Assembly: GCA_021775805.1 (NCBI GenBank)
Contig: JAJFHD010000053.1
Coordinates: forward strand, 1-64,000
Source: Alphaproteobacteria bacterium
GTDB lineage: Bacteria > Pseudomonadota > Alphaproteobacteria > Rhizobiales > JAJFHC01
Reading direction: 5' to 3'
DNA length: 64,000 bases
This document shows, one piece after another, positions 56,344 through 64,000 of the stretch; position 1 is the stretch's first letter; the number at the start of each line of letters is the position of its first letter. Below the pieces are notes generated by a model. The model ran no database searches and had not been told where the DNA came from. It saw nothing but the letters and a program-made list of their open reading frames with translations. The translations under genes and the position numbers were made by a program.

Positions 56344-57861
56344 TTACTTGCTTATCCGCAGCTCGCTCAACTCGCCGGCAATCGCTTCGAAATTGCGCCT
56401 CAGCGCTTCGTTCGACGGCGAGTCAAAATATTTTTCCGGATCGGAAGCGCAGTTGCGCATCAGATCCTTGGTTGTGCCGTCACCAAGCTGAAACGTGATC
56501 GTGTAAACAATGATCGGACGGTCGAGATTTGCGTTCTTGATGTTGTCGCAGACATCAGCGGTACGGTCGTTCAGGCGACTTTGCGCTGTACTGCTGTTGT
56601 TGGTGCCCAGACGGCTATCCTTCACGTAGCCGTACGCACCGTATCTCGACCGGTTGTGGTTTGAGGCCTCACCGATCACGTTTTGACCGTCTGTCAGAAG
56701 AATGATCACCTTGCGGAACGACTGATCGTCGTAATCCACACCTTCGGTGAAGGGCTCGCCCGGTGAGATCAACCGCCAGCCCCAGGCCATTCCCTGAGGA
56801 ATATTCGTGGTTCCCGTCGCATTCATGGCATCGACCGCGTCGAGAATCTCGCTCTTTGTTCCAGTCATGGCGGTCACCGGTCGGGTGTTGCAGTTCCAGT
56901 GCGGACCGTCGCCACTGACAGTCTGGTTCCGGTATTTCCTCCAGCGCTTCTGGCGCGTCTGCATGTTGTTGCTGCTCGTGCCATCCGACAGATAACTGTT
57001 GGAATAACTGTAACCAAACTGGCTCGCGGCACTGGAATCGGGTTCGTCGGGCGCAAAATAGGGCACCCACAATGTATCGCCATTGGCAATTGTTGGGGCT
57101 GTATCGTCAACGTCCATGGGCGACGGACGCGCCTCGACGCAGCCGTTCCAGGATTTGTTGTCCAGCTCGTCAAAAACCTGGATTGCGTGGCGACCGCCAT
57201 TGAAATTCAGTCCATTGACGCTCGACTGGCCGGTGGTGTCGATCCAGCCGTCGTTCTGATACTGGGACCCGACGTTGACGGCTGCAGAGAACGGGACAAG
57301 ACCGACTTTAATGAGTTCCGAAGTCTCCTCACCGGCAAACATGATGTCCATCAGATCCCGGGCGGCAGTCTTGAGGGCGTCGATCTTGCCGTTCCGTCCC
57401 ATTGAACCGGTGTTGTCGAGAACAAGCACGACTTCCACACCAGAGAGTTTCCGGGTGACTTCGGTCCGTGCGGAAACATCCAGTTCGTGATAGCCAAGGG
57501 CACTCATGAGCGCCGTGGGCACTTCTGCGGTCGCCAAAATCTGAACGGTGTCGTCGCCGAAGGTGACTTGTATGACGCCCGGTGTCGCACTGCCGTCCGG
57601 CGAATAGTTCGCGTCAAAATACTTCTGGGCGAGTTCCCGGAGTTCATCTTGCGTCTTGTCTTCCGAGGCCGTCGCCACGGCAAGAGCGGCGGCATCGATT
57701 GCATGGTTCAATCGCTGTTGAACTAGGAAACCGCGCGACAGGTCCACACCCACGCCGGCCGCTCCCACGAGCGGCACGAGCAGAAGCCCGAAGATCATGG
57801 CAACGTTGGCAGACGTGTCTCTGGACAGCGATCGAATGAGGGCGAAAATTCCTGTCATCAT
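56344..57861 (-). CDS. TadG-like Tad pilus protein with von Willebrand A domain (copy 3)
   Basis: The 505-residue, most divergent copy has the anchor near 19-40 (ANVAMIFGLLLVPLVGAAGVGVDLSRGFLVQQRLNHAIDAAALAV), MIDAS DNTGS at 149-153, IILLTDGQNVIG and a NELSELRISK-like end (IAGELSELRISK). A shorter N-terminal tail than in copies 1 and 2 is visible. The same cysteine/tryptophan motif (NKSWNGCVEARPSPMD) occurs in all three, so it is probably structural. It is divergent from the TadE gene over 275 bp of AT-rich DNA. Confidence 0.9.
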   Translation of the reverse strand: MMTGIFALIRSLSRDTSANVAMIFGLLLVPLVGAAGVGVDLSRGFLVQQRLNHAIDAAALAVATASEDKTQDELRELAQKYFDANYSPDGSATPGVIQVTFGDDTVQILATAEVPTALMSALGYHELDVSARTEVTRKLSGVEVVLVLDNTGSMGRNGKIDALKTAARDLMDIMFAGEETSELIKVGLVPFSAAVNVGSQYQNDGWIDTTGQSSVNGLNFNGGRHAIQVFDELDNKSWNGCVEARPSPMDVDDTAPTIANGDTLWVPYFAPDEPDSSAASQFGYSYSNSYLSDGTSSNNMQTRQKRWRKYRNQTVSGDGPHWNCNTRPVTAMTGTKSEILDAVDAMNATGTTNIPQGMAWGWRLISPGEPFTEGVDYDDQSFRKVIILLTDGQNVIGEASNHNRSRYGAYGYVKDSRLGTNNSSTAQSRLNDRTADVCDNIKNANLDRPIIVYTITFQLGDGTTKDLMRNCASDPEKYFDSPSNEALRRNFEAIAGELSELRISK

Positions 57862-58136
57862 TTTCTACCGGTCCTTTTCGTCGAGTTCAGCGTTCTTGCG
57901 CACGGATCCTCGACTTTTTCTGACTGCAAGCTGCTCTGTCTGTCTCCTTTATCGCGTAGATAGATTAAAATTGTCGAAAAATTATAGGTTATCAATACGT
58001 AAAATTTCCCGATACTGTGGTAAATTATGAATTAATACGTACTTCTACTTTTTATTTATTTAATAAATACTTTCGTAATTTGTATTTGATATGTTTCATT
58101 TCAACTCGCATTGAAAATGACTCAAAAAGGTGATTC

Positions 58137-58730
58137 ATGAACTCACTGTCCTCAAGGTGGCGACTGACACGCCGCACTGGTGAGCCGACATCACAAAGCC
58201 ACGCGCCAAGGCGCCGATCCGGGCTGCTGCGGCGGTTCCGGTCTTCACGGGATGGCGCCGCAGCCGTTGAATTCGGTATCGTCGCAGCCCCCTTCTTTGC
58301 GCTGCTGATGGGTATTTTCCAGGTGACTATCGTCTATTTTGCGCAATCGATGCTTGAAACCGGTGTGGCGGAGGCGGCCCGGCTGATCAGAACCGGCCAG
58401 GCTCAGACCAGTGGCATGGACGAGGCCGCCATCCGCACGGCAATTTGCGACAATGTCTATGCCTTCATCGATTGTTCCAACGGTCTCGTGGTCGACGTCA
58501 GAAGTTTTCCAAGTTTCACCGACGTCGACGTGCCCGACCCGCTCGATGGCGACGGCGAGATCGACGAAAGCACGTCATTCAGTCCGGGTGCTGGCAGCGA
58601 AGTTGTCGTGTTTCGTGCGTTCTACGCGTTCGACCTGCCGATCCCGGACGGCATCACCGGGCTGTCGAACATGACCGGCGGCCGTCGCCTGCTTGCCGCA
58701 AGCGCGTCCTTCCGAAATGAACCGTTTTGA
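58137..58730 (+). CDS. tadE: TadE-like pseudopilin
   Basis: The 197-residue minor pilin-like protein has a basic N-terminus of about 38 residues, SSRDG, then AAAVEFGIVAAPFFALLMGIFQVTIVYFAQSMLETGVAEAARLIRTGQ, the TadE motif with a cleavage-type G-A/E+5 arrangement and one helix. The remainder is a small soluble domain with cysteines (ICDNVYAFIDCSNGLVVDV). CpaA would process it. AAGGTG lies shortly before the ATG. It is on the plus strand, opposite the tadG genes, and is followed 34 bp later by a second TadE-type gene. Confidence 0.9.
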   Translation: MNSLSSRWRLTRRTGEPTSQSHAPRRRSGLLRRFRSSRDGAAAVEFGIVAAPFFALLMGIFQVTIVYFAQSMLETGVAEAARLIRTGQAQTSGMDEAAIRTAICDNVYAFIDCSNGLVVDVRSFPSFTDVDVPDPLDGDGEIDESTSFSPGAGSEVVVFRAFYAFDLPIPDGITGLSNMTGGRRLLAASASFRNEPF

Positions 58731-58764
58731 GACCGGCACCTGACCAAAGTTACGGACAAAAACT

Positions 58765-59325
58765 ATGTTTATGACATTAGAATCCGCGTTTGAATCGGCC
58801 ACCTATCATGCCCGTCAGTGGTTTGGTAACACCAAGGGCATGGCAGCTGTGGAGTTTGCCCTGGTCTTTCCGGTCATGGTCACGCTGTATTTTGGCGCTG
58901 TCGAGATCGGACAGGTTCTGACGCTCAACCGCAAACTGACCAATATTGCCAGTGCAACCGCCGACCTGGTTACCCAGGAAACCGAAATCACGGACGATCA
59001 GATTGCCGACATATTCGTTGCCGCCAGCTCAATGATCGTTCCCTACCCGTCCGGTCCGACACAGATTGTGGTCACCAGCATCGCTGCCGATGACGATGGC
59101 AGCACGACCGTTAAATGGAGCGATGCTCACAACGGTTCCGCCAAATCGGAGGGTGCCGCCATCGAGGTGCCCAACGGGCTGCTCAGCCCCGGCGAAAGCC
59201 TGATCATGACCGAGGTGTCGTACACCTACGATTCGATCCTCAATCACTTCGTGCAGAACGGGACCGTACTGACCGACACGTTCTACCTGCGTCCGCGGCG
59301 GACCAACGAGATTGAGCGGAACTGA
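58765..59325 (+). CDS. TadE/TadF-like pseudopilin
   Basis: The 186-residue protein has NTKGMAAVEFALVFPVMVTLYFGAVEIGQVLTLNRKLTNIASATADLVTQ, the TadE/F cleavage and helix motif, followed by an outside domain of DDDGSTTVKWSDAHNGSAKSEG type. It belongs to the same plus-strand pair as the upstream TadE gene. The ATG two codons in (58771) is an alternative start. A terminator lies about 120 bp downstream, before the MFS gene. Confidence 0.88.
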   Translation: MFMTLESAFESATYHARQWFGNTKGMAAVEFALVFPVMVTLYFGAVEIGQVLTLNRKLTNIASATADLVTQETEITDDQIADIFVAASSMIVPYPSGPTQIVVTSIAADDDGSTTVKWSDAHNGSAKSEGAAIEVPNGLLSPGESLIMTEVSYTYDSILNHFVQNGTVLTDTFYLRPRRTNEIERN

Positions 59326-59446
59326 GGCCAACGCGGCTTCATCGGATGACCGTCCGTGGTCGCAATCCGGTCTCATTATCGATCGGTTGCGACATCGCAT
59401 TGCTTTACCGGCAGACCACCTATAAGTACATTGTGTGACTTATATT

Positions 59447-59479
59447 GCCCGTTGATCTTCAGCGGGCGCTTTCTTTTTT
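59447..59479 (+). terminator. Terminator after the TadE pair
   Basis: The stem GCCCGTTGA / TCAGCGGGC (one G-T pair, TCT loop) is followed by GCTTTCTTTTTT. It lies 10 bp before the MFS start, so the MFS gene needs a promoter overlapping or beyond it, or limited readthrough. Confidence 0.85.
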
Positions 59480-59489
59480 ATGGGCCTGC

Positions 59490-60794
59490 ATGGACAATGA
59501 ATCTGAAAAGGCGTCCGTTCCACCGCTTGGTGGTCCGCGGGCCTGGGCGATCTGGGTACTGGGGTCGACCGCCTTCGGTTATGCGTTCTTTCAGCGGGTA
59601 ACCCCCAGCGTCATGGTCGACGACCTGATGCGGGACTTTGCCGTGGGTGCTGCCGTCCTGGGCAACCTGTCGGCGCTGTATTTTTATGCCTATGCAGGAC
59701 TCCAACTGCCAATCGGCTCCCTGATCGACCGCTGGGGCGCGCGGCGCATGATTGCTATTTCCCTGTTGCTCGCGGCCACCGGCAGCGTGGTGTTCGGGAT
59801 GGCACCGTCGATTTACCCGGCATATGCGGGCAGGCTTCTGATCGGAATTGGCTCCGCCGTGGGGTTTGTCGGCACATTGACGCTGATCAGCCACTGGTTT
59901 CCGCCCAAGCGATTTGCACTGCTGTCCGGTATGACCATGTTCGTTGCCATGATGGCGGGTATTGGCGGACAGGCGCCGCTGGCGGCTGCGGTCGAGGCGA
60001 TTGGCTGGCGCACGACGATGATCGGCGCCGGCGCATTCGGACTCGTGCTGGCCGGCTTCATCTGGATCACAGTGCGTGCAACACCAGAAGTTGCCGCCGG
60101 TATCGCCGTTCGTGTGGTCGAAACCCGCAAGCACAGCATCTTGCGGGATCTTCGTTCGGCCTTTGCCAACATTCACGTCTGGACGATTTCGATCACCGCC
60201 CTGACCATGACCGGACCGATGCTTGCCTTCGGTGGGTTGTGGGGCGTGCCGTATCTCATGACGCGATACGGCATCGACCGGCCGCAAGCCGCCTTCGTCG
60301 CATCCCTGATGTTTGTGGGCTGGGCGATCGGGGCGCCGGCCAATGGTTGGCTTTCCGACTTCATCGGCCGGCGGAAAACGTCGATCGTGATTGGCGCTGC
60401 AGTCTCGACAACCATGATCACCGCCCTGTTCTTCGGGCCTGACGTGCCGCTTGCGGGAGCCGCCATCCTGATATTCCTGACCGGACTTTTCGGGGCCACG
60501 ATGGTGATCTGTTTTGCGCTGTCACGCGAGATCATCGATCCCGCCGCTCACGGCACGGTTACAGGTATCGTGAACGGTTTCACGGTCGGCTCCGGTGCCC
60601 TGCTGCAGCCCATAATCGGACTGTTGCTTGATCTTCAATGGAGCGGGCAACTGGTCGACGGCGCCCGGCAGTATTCCGTCGATGCCTACAATCTTGCTTT
60701 CACCAGCCTGATTATCTGCGGCGTGGTCGGCTTCCTGTGTGCGTTCACGCTCCCGGAAACCTATTGCCGGCCGGTTTACAAGCGCCGCGAATAG
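59490..60794 (+). CDS. MFS transporter
   Basis: The 434-residue twelve-helix transporter starts MDNESEKASVPPLGG at 59490; a frame from 59445 would begin in the terminator. The loop 2-3 motif A reads GSLIDRWGARRM, and the second-half equivalent reads GWLSDFIGRRKTS. The first helix region is followed by RVTPSVMVDDLMRDFAVGAAVLGNLSALYFYAYAGLQLPIG, as in nitrate/nitrite- or hexuronate-like MFS groups. The solute is unknown. No strong ribosome site is visible, and the terminator immediately upstream is unusual. Confidence 0.92.
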   Translation: MDNESEKASVPPLGGPRAWAIWVLGSTAFGYAFFQRVTPSVMVDDLMRDFAVGAAVLGNLSALYFYAYAGLQLPIGSLIDRWGARRMIAISLLLAATGSVVFGMAPSIYPAYAGRLLIGIGSAVGFVGTLTLISHWFPPKRFALLSGMTMFVAMMAGIGGQAPLAAAVEAIGWRTTMIGAGAFGLVLAGFIWITVRATPEVAAGIAVRVVETRKHSILRDLRSAFANIHVWTISITALTMTGPMLAFGGLWGVPYLMTRYGIDRPQAAFVASLMFVGWAIGAPANGWLSDFIGRRKTSIVIGAAVSTTMITALFFGPDVPLAGAAILIFLTGLFGATMVICFALSREIIDPAAHGTVTGIVNGFTVGSGALLQPIIGLLLDLQWSGQLVDGARQYSVDAYNLAFTSLIICGVVGFLCAFTLPETYCRPVYKRRE

Positions 60795-60941
60795 ACCGTG
60801 ATCCGTCGATAAACTGTCCATATCTCTGCCGCACCCTTGCCGTCGACCGCATCCACGGTCTATTGATCGGCATCACCGGTCGTTCTTGTCGTCTAGAGGC
60901 AAACCGGCAAAAAGAGTGACAACTGGCAAGGAGCAGATCCC

Positions 60942-61574
60942 GTGACAGACAACCTGACGGTCGTGACCCATCCCCTGATCCAGCACAAACTGACCCTGAT
61001 GCGTGACGTCGGCACCGCATCGGCGGTGTTCAGGCAACTGTTGCGTGAAATCAGCATGCTTCTTGCCTATGAGGTGCTACGCGACCTGCCGACAACCACC
61101 AAGACCATCCACACGCCTCTGGCGGAGATGAGCGCACCGATCCTGGAAGGACGGAAACTGGTGTTTGTATCAATCCTGCGCGCCGGCAACGGTCTGCTCG
61201 ACGGCATGCTTGATCTGGTGCCGTCGGCCCGGGTCGGGCATATCGGCCTGTACCGCGATCCCAAAACCCTCCAGCCTGTTGAGTATTACCTCAAATTGCC
61301 GGAATACATGAACGAACGCACCTGCATCGCCGTCGATCCAATGCTGGCGACGTCAAACTCCGCATCGGCTGCCCTCAATCGCCTGAAAGAGGCCGGCGCC
61401 AGGGATATCAAGTTTGTCTGCCTGCTGGCGGCTCCCGAAGGGGTTGAAGCGTTGACCACTGCGCATCCCGATGTGCAGATCTATACCGCCGCCCTGGACG
61501 AATGCCTGAACGACCACGGCTACATTGTTCCTGGTTTGGGTGACGCCGGAGACCGCATGTACGGCACGAAGTAG
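60942..61574 (+). CDS. upp: Uracil phosphoribosyltransferase
   Basis: The 210-residue enzyme makes UMP from uracil and PRPP. It shows [14 protein letters not shown] (flexible loop region), the PRPP loop [15 protein letters not shown] (131-145) and the uracil-contacting C-terminus [18 protein letters not shown]. The PRPP loop usually reads ATGGS or ATGNS; here residue 138 is serine in place of glycine, a change in a very conserved position. Otherwise length and ends match. It lies alone, 47 bp from the convergent sulfatase gene. Confidence 0.93.
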   Translation: MTDNLTVVTHPLIQHKLTLMRDVGTASAVFRQLLREISMLLAYEVLRDLPTTTKTIHTPLAEMSAPILEGRKLVFVSILRAGNGLLDGMLDLVPSARVGHIGLYRDPKTLQPVEYYLKLPEYMNERTCIAVDPMLATSNSASAALNRLKEAGARDIKFVCLLAAPEGVEALTTAHPDVQIYTAALDECLNDHGYIVPGLGDAGDRMYGTK

Positions 61575-61620
61575 TATCAAGGGCTGATCCTTTGATCCCC
61601 GGCCCTCCAACGGACCCGGC

Positions 61621-63066
61621 TTACTCTCCCGCCGGTATCGGCGTGTGGTTGAAGCTGGGCATGGCCAGAACCGCGTCGGCGCCGCCGTAGGATTCAATCA
61701 AGGCAGCCTGGTCGCTGAATGCCTGGGCGCTGACGGCTTCGGGGTCAAGAATTGACGTGAGCACACCGTGCAGCCGCTCACAATCTGTCTTGTGCGCCGG
61801 GTTCCGGCCCAGATCCTCGCATTCCAGCGGATCCGCCTCCAGATTGAAAAGCTGCGGCGGGTAGTTGCCGGCATAGTGGACGTACTTCCATTTGCCCTGG
61901 CGGATCATGTAAAAACCGGTCGGACTGCCGCCGTCATGATACTCGCTGAGGATCACCCGCCCGGCTTCCGGCGCGTCGATAAACCCCTGCAACGGGCGGC
62001 TGGCCCAGGCGCCACGCGGCTCCTGCGGCGTCAGGCCGACACATTGCTCCACCGTTGCCGCCACATCGGTCAGGGACACCGGCGTGCGGTTGACACCCGT
62101 GGCGATGCCCGGACCGGTCATGATCACGGGCACCGCGACGGAATCCTCGTACATGACCGACTTTGTCCAGAACCCGTGATTGCCAAGCATCTCGCCGTGA
62201 TCGGATATGTATAGGACGACAGTGTCGCGGGCCTGTCCCGATGCTTCGAGCGCTTCGAGAACCTGGCGGATGTTGTCGTCGAGAAAACTGCAAAGACCGT
62301 AATAACACCGTCTGGCGAGGATCCGGGTGGGTTCGTCGAAATAGTCGTCGTAGTCCCAGAACTTCAAAATCTCCTCAAGGGCCGGGTGCTGCCAGCGCTC
62401 GTTTTCCCCGCGGCCGAAGGCGGCCGGCATCTCGAGCCCCTCGTAGAGGTCGTAAAACGGTTGTGGCGCGGTCAACGGAAAATGCGGGCTGACCATGGAC
62501 ACGAATGCCGCCCATGGCTTGTCCGTGGCGTTGGCCGGGTAGCGCCGCAGCCAGCGGCAGGCTTCCTGCGTGACCAGCCGGTCATAGTCCGTATAAGTAC
62601 TGTCGCCCGGCCCGGTCTCGTCGGCCAGTTCCCTGGCCCCTTCAAACGGCGGCATCGGATCGCGCAGCAGGCCCTGCGGCCAGCCCCGACCGTCATTGGT
62701 CAGGTACATGGGCACGATCTCTTCACTGAACCCGTTGTCGTCCTGGCCCGACCGGAAATGCAGTTTGCCGATCGAGACCACGGGATGGCCGGCATCGCGC
62801 AACCGGTGCATCCAGCTTTCGATCTGCCCGTGATAGGGTTCGGCCGACGACCAGCAGCGGGTTTCGTGCACATGCAGTCCGGTGGCAAGACTTGCCCGGG
62901 CCGGGATGCAGATCGGCGACGGCGTGTAGCCTCGGGTGAACCGCATGCCGGATGACGCCAGCCTGTCGAGCGTCGGCGTTTTTGCAACGGCGTGTCCATA
63001 GCAGCCAAGCGCGGAACGGGAATGTTCGTCGGAACACAGGATCAGGATGTTCTTGCCGGCCATCAT
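61621..63066 (-). CDS. Sulfatase
   Basis: The 481-residue type I sulfatase has metal residues in ILILCSDEHSRSALGCYG (D13) and the formylglycine motif CIPARASLATG (C53, P55, R57), where cysteine is oxidised by FGE. SIGKLHF, SPHFPLTAP and ISDHGEMLGNHGFWTKSVMYED follow. It hydrolyses a sulfate ester; the subgroup is choline-sulfatase or sulfoglycan-like. No signal peptide is seen, so it is likely cytoplasmic. MM at the start makes 63063 equally possible. An IclR gene is divergent 111 bp away. Confidence 0.93.
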   Translation of the reverse strand: MMAGKNILILCSDEHSRSALGCYGHAVAKTPTLDRLASSGMRFTRGYTPSPICIPARASLATGLHVHETRCWSSAEPYHGQIESWMHRLRDAGHPVVSIGKLHFRSGQDDNGFSEEIVPMYLTNDGRGWPQGLLRDPMPPFEGARELADETGPGDSTYTDYDRLVTQEACRWLRRYPANATDKPWAAFVSMVSPHFPLTAPQPFYDLYEGLEMPAAFGRGENERWQHPALEEILKFWDYDDYFDEPTRILARRCYYGLCSFLDDNIRQVLEALEASGQARDTVVLYISDHGEMLGNHGFWTKSVMYEDSVAVPVIMTGPGIATGVNRTPVSLTDVAATVEQCVGLTPQEPRGAWASRPLQGFIDAPEAGRVILSEYHDGGSPTGFYMIRQGKWKYVHYAGNYPPQLFNLEADPLECEDLGRNPAHKTDCERLHGVLTSILDPEAVSAQAFSDQAALIESYGGADAVLAMPSFNHTPIPAGE

Positions 63067-63177
63067 TGCCTCATGCGGTTTGCGTGTGGATATCGAGCGA
63101 GGAAGTCTGGCACCAAAAATTCACGGGCACAATCAGACAAACCATCGTTCAGGCGAATCGCGTAATCTGTCGCCGAA

Positions 63178-63948
63178 ATGAAAAGCGAACCACAGTCCAA
63201 GGAATTCATACAGGGCCTTGCCAGAGGACTTGAGGTGATCCGCGCGTTCGGCACCACGCGTCCGCAAATGACCCTGACGGATGTCGCCCGCGAGACCGGC
63301 TTCAGCCGCGCCAGCGCCCGGCGGTGCCTGCTGACTTTGCAGGAACTGGGCTACGTGCGCAGCGATGGCCGGCTGTTTGCTCTGACGCCACGTATCCTGA
63401 GTCTGGGGTTCGGCTTTCTTTCGTCGCAAGGCATATCGACCCGGATTCACCCGATCCTGAAACAAGCATCCCAGGATCTGGGCGAGGCGGTTGCCCTCGC
63501 CATGCCGGAAGACGACGTCATGGTCTGCGTTGCCCATGCGCCGGGGGAACAACGGATCCTCACAATCGGGCTGACGGTCGGCAGCCGGATGCCGCTGCTG
63601 ACCACGGCAATCGGCCGCGCCTACCTGGCATTCCTGCCTGACGATGAAAGGGATGCGCTGGTTGCCACGGCCCCGGTTGAAGCCCACACGCAAGCGACGA
63701 TCACAGACCGGGCGCAGTTGCGTTTGTCTCTGGAACAGATCAGGCATGCCGGTCACGCCATTGTCGATGAAGAGTTCGAGGACGGTGTGCGTTCAATCGG
63801 CGTGCCGGTGGTGAAACCGGACGGGACGTGTGTCGGCGCCCTTAACGTGATCGTTTCATCCAGCCGGACCAGTCTGGACGACCTTGTAGCTGTGCACCTG
63901 CCGGTGATTGAGCGCTGTGCTGATGCGGTGTCACAGGCGCTGCTGTAG
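63178..63948 (+). CDS. IclR-family transcriptional regulator
   Basis: The 256-residue regulator has the N-terminal winged helix (FIQGLARGLEVIRAFGTTRPQMTLTDVARETGFSRASARRCLLTLQELGYVRSDGRLFALTPRILSLGFGF), a PcaR/PobR-like pattern, and a C-terminal ligand domain with LTVGSRMPLLTTAIGRAYLAFLPDDE and a closing GAL-N-V-I. It is divergent from the sulfatase over 111 bp and probably controls it. The inducer is unknown. Confidence 0.93.
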   Translation: MKSEPQSKEFIQGLARGLEVIRAFGTTRPQMTLTDVARETGFSRASARRCLLTLQELGYVRSDGRLFALTPRILSLGFGFLSSQGISTRIHPILKQASQDLGEAVALAMPEDDVMVCVAHAPGEQRILTIGLTVGSRMPLLTTAIGRAYLAFLPDDERDALVATAPVEAHTQATITDRAQLRLSLEQIRHAGHAIVDEEFEDGVRSIGVPVVKPDGTCVGALNVIVSSSRTSLDDLVAVHLPVIERCADAVSQALL

Positions 63949-63951
63949 GAT

Positions 63952-64000
63952 TCATCTTTGGGACGCGAGTTCCACCAGCTTGGTAATTGTGTTCCAGTTT
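63952..64000 (-). CDS. Probable 3' end of a gene running off the right edge
   Basis: On the minus strand a frame enters from the window edge and ends at TGA 63952-63954 with the residues NWNTITKLVELASQR. Only fifteen residues are visible, so no product can be named. It stops 3 bp after the convergent IclR stop codon. Confidence 0.35.
   Translation of the reverse strand, partial: NWNTITKLVELASQR

Noticed and set aside
58021..58035. TAAA-N7-TTAA between copy-3 tadG and tadE as a CtrA site
   Set aside because: It has one mismatch in a very AT-rich gap and its direction is ambiguous; too weak to list as a feature.

Overview
This 64 kb window is high-GC, gene-dense bacterial chromosome. The families present (a CpaABCDEF/TadBC-type Tad pilus locus, an aa3-type cytochrome oxidase subunit I behind an FNR/FixK-type box, a PotABCD-type ABC operon, a TAXI-TRAP binding protein, DUF2244, many LysR and EamA genes) point to an alphaproteobacterium, probably a free-living, perhaps marine, Hyphomicrobiales-like heterotroph. 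That placement is inference from gene content. I saw no rRNA, tRNA, CRISPR array, transposase or phage gene.

Region 1 (1-24 kb) is metabolic. A minus-strand operon (flavin reductase, aldehyde dehydrogenase, luciferase-like oxidoreductase running off the left edge) is divergent from a LysR gene. Then come an aldo/keto reductase with two small AT-rich genes, ctaD overlapped by a DUF2244 gene, a glutamine-synthetase-like / GMC oxidoreductase / small-subunit operon, a redoxin, a gamma-butyrobetaine-hydroxylase-like dioxygenase, a DUF899 protein, an M17 aminopeptidase / MarR / NlpC-P60 group, a GST, a DMT exporter, a RidA protein and a complete polyamine-type ABC operon closed by a strong terminator.

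Region 2 (24-38 kb) is accessory: an amidohydrolase, a second DMT exporter, a SAM methyltransferase split by one in-frame amber codon, small unknown proteins, LysR and TetR regulators with visible operator-like repeats, and a translationally coupled pair made of a TIR-transmembrane-helical protein and a single-pass membrane protein, followed by a MaoC-type hydratase. A dipeptidase, a LysR and a TAXI binding protein close it.

Region 3 (38-59 kb) is a Tad (Flp) pilus locus. tadD lies alone and inverted at 38.1 kb. It is cut off from tadC by a block of AT-richer unknown membrane and secreted proteins plus a third DMT exporter. The main operon (cpaB-cpaC-cpaD-cpaE-cpaF-tadB-tadC, with cpaA and flp upstream) is on the minus strand. 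Beyond flp are a plus-strand pilus N-domain protein, three tandem minus-strand TadG/von Willebrand A paralogues, and two plus-strand TadE-like pseudopilins. CtrA-like TTAA-N7 half-site pairs sit in front of tadD, cpaB and flp.

Region 4 (59-64 kb) holds an MFS transporter, uracil phosphoribosyltransferase with an altered PRPP loop, a sulfatase divergent from an IclR regulator, and the probable 3' end of a further minus-strand gene at the right edge.

The best candidates for something undescribed are the TIR/transmembrane two-gene module and the three-TadG expansion.
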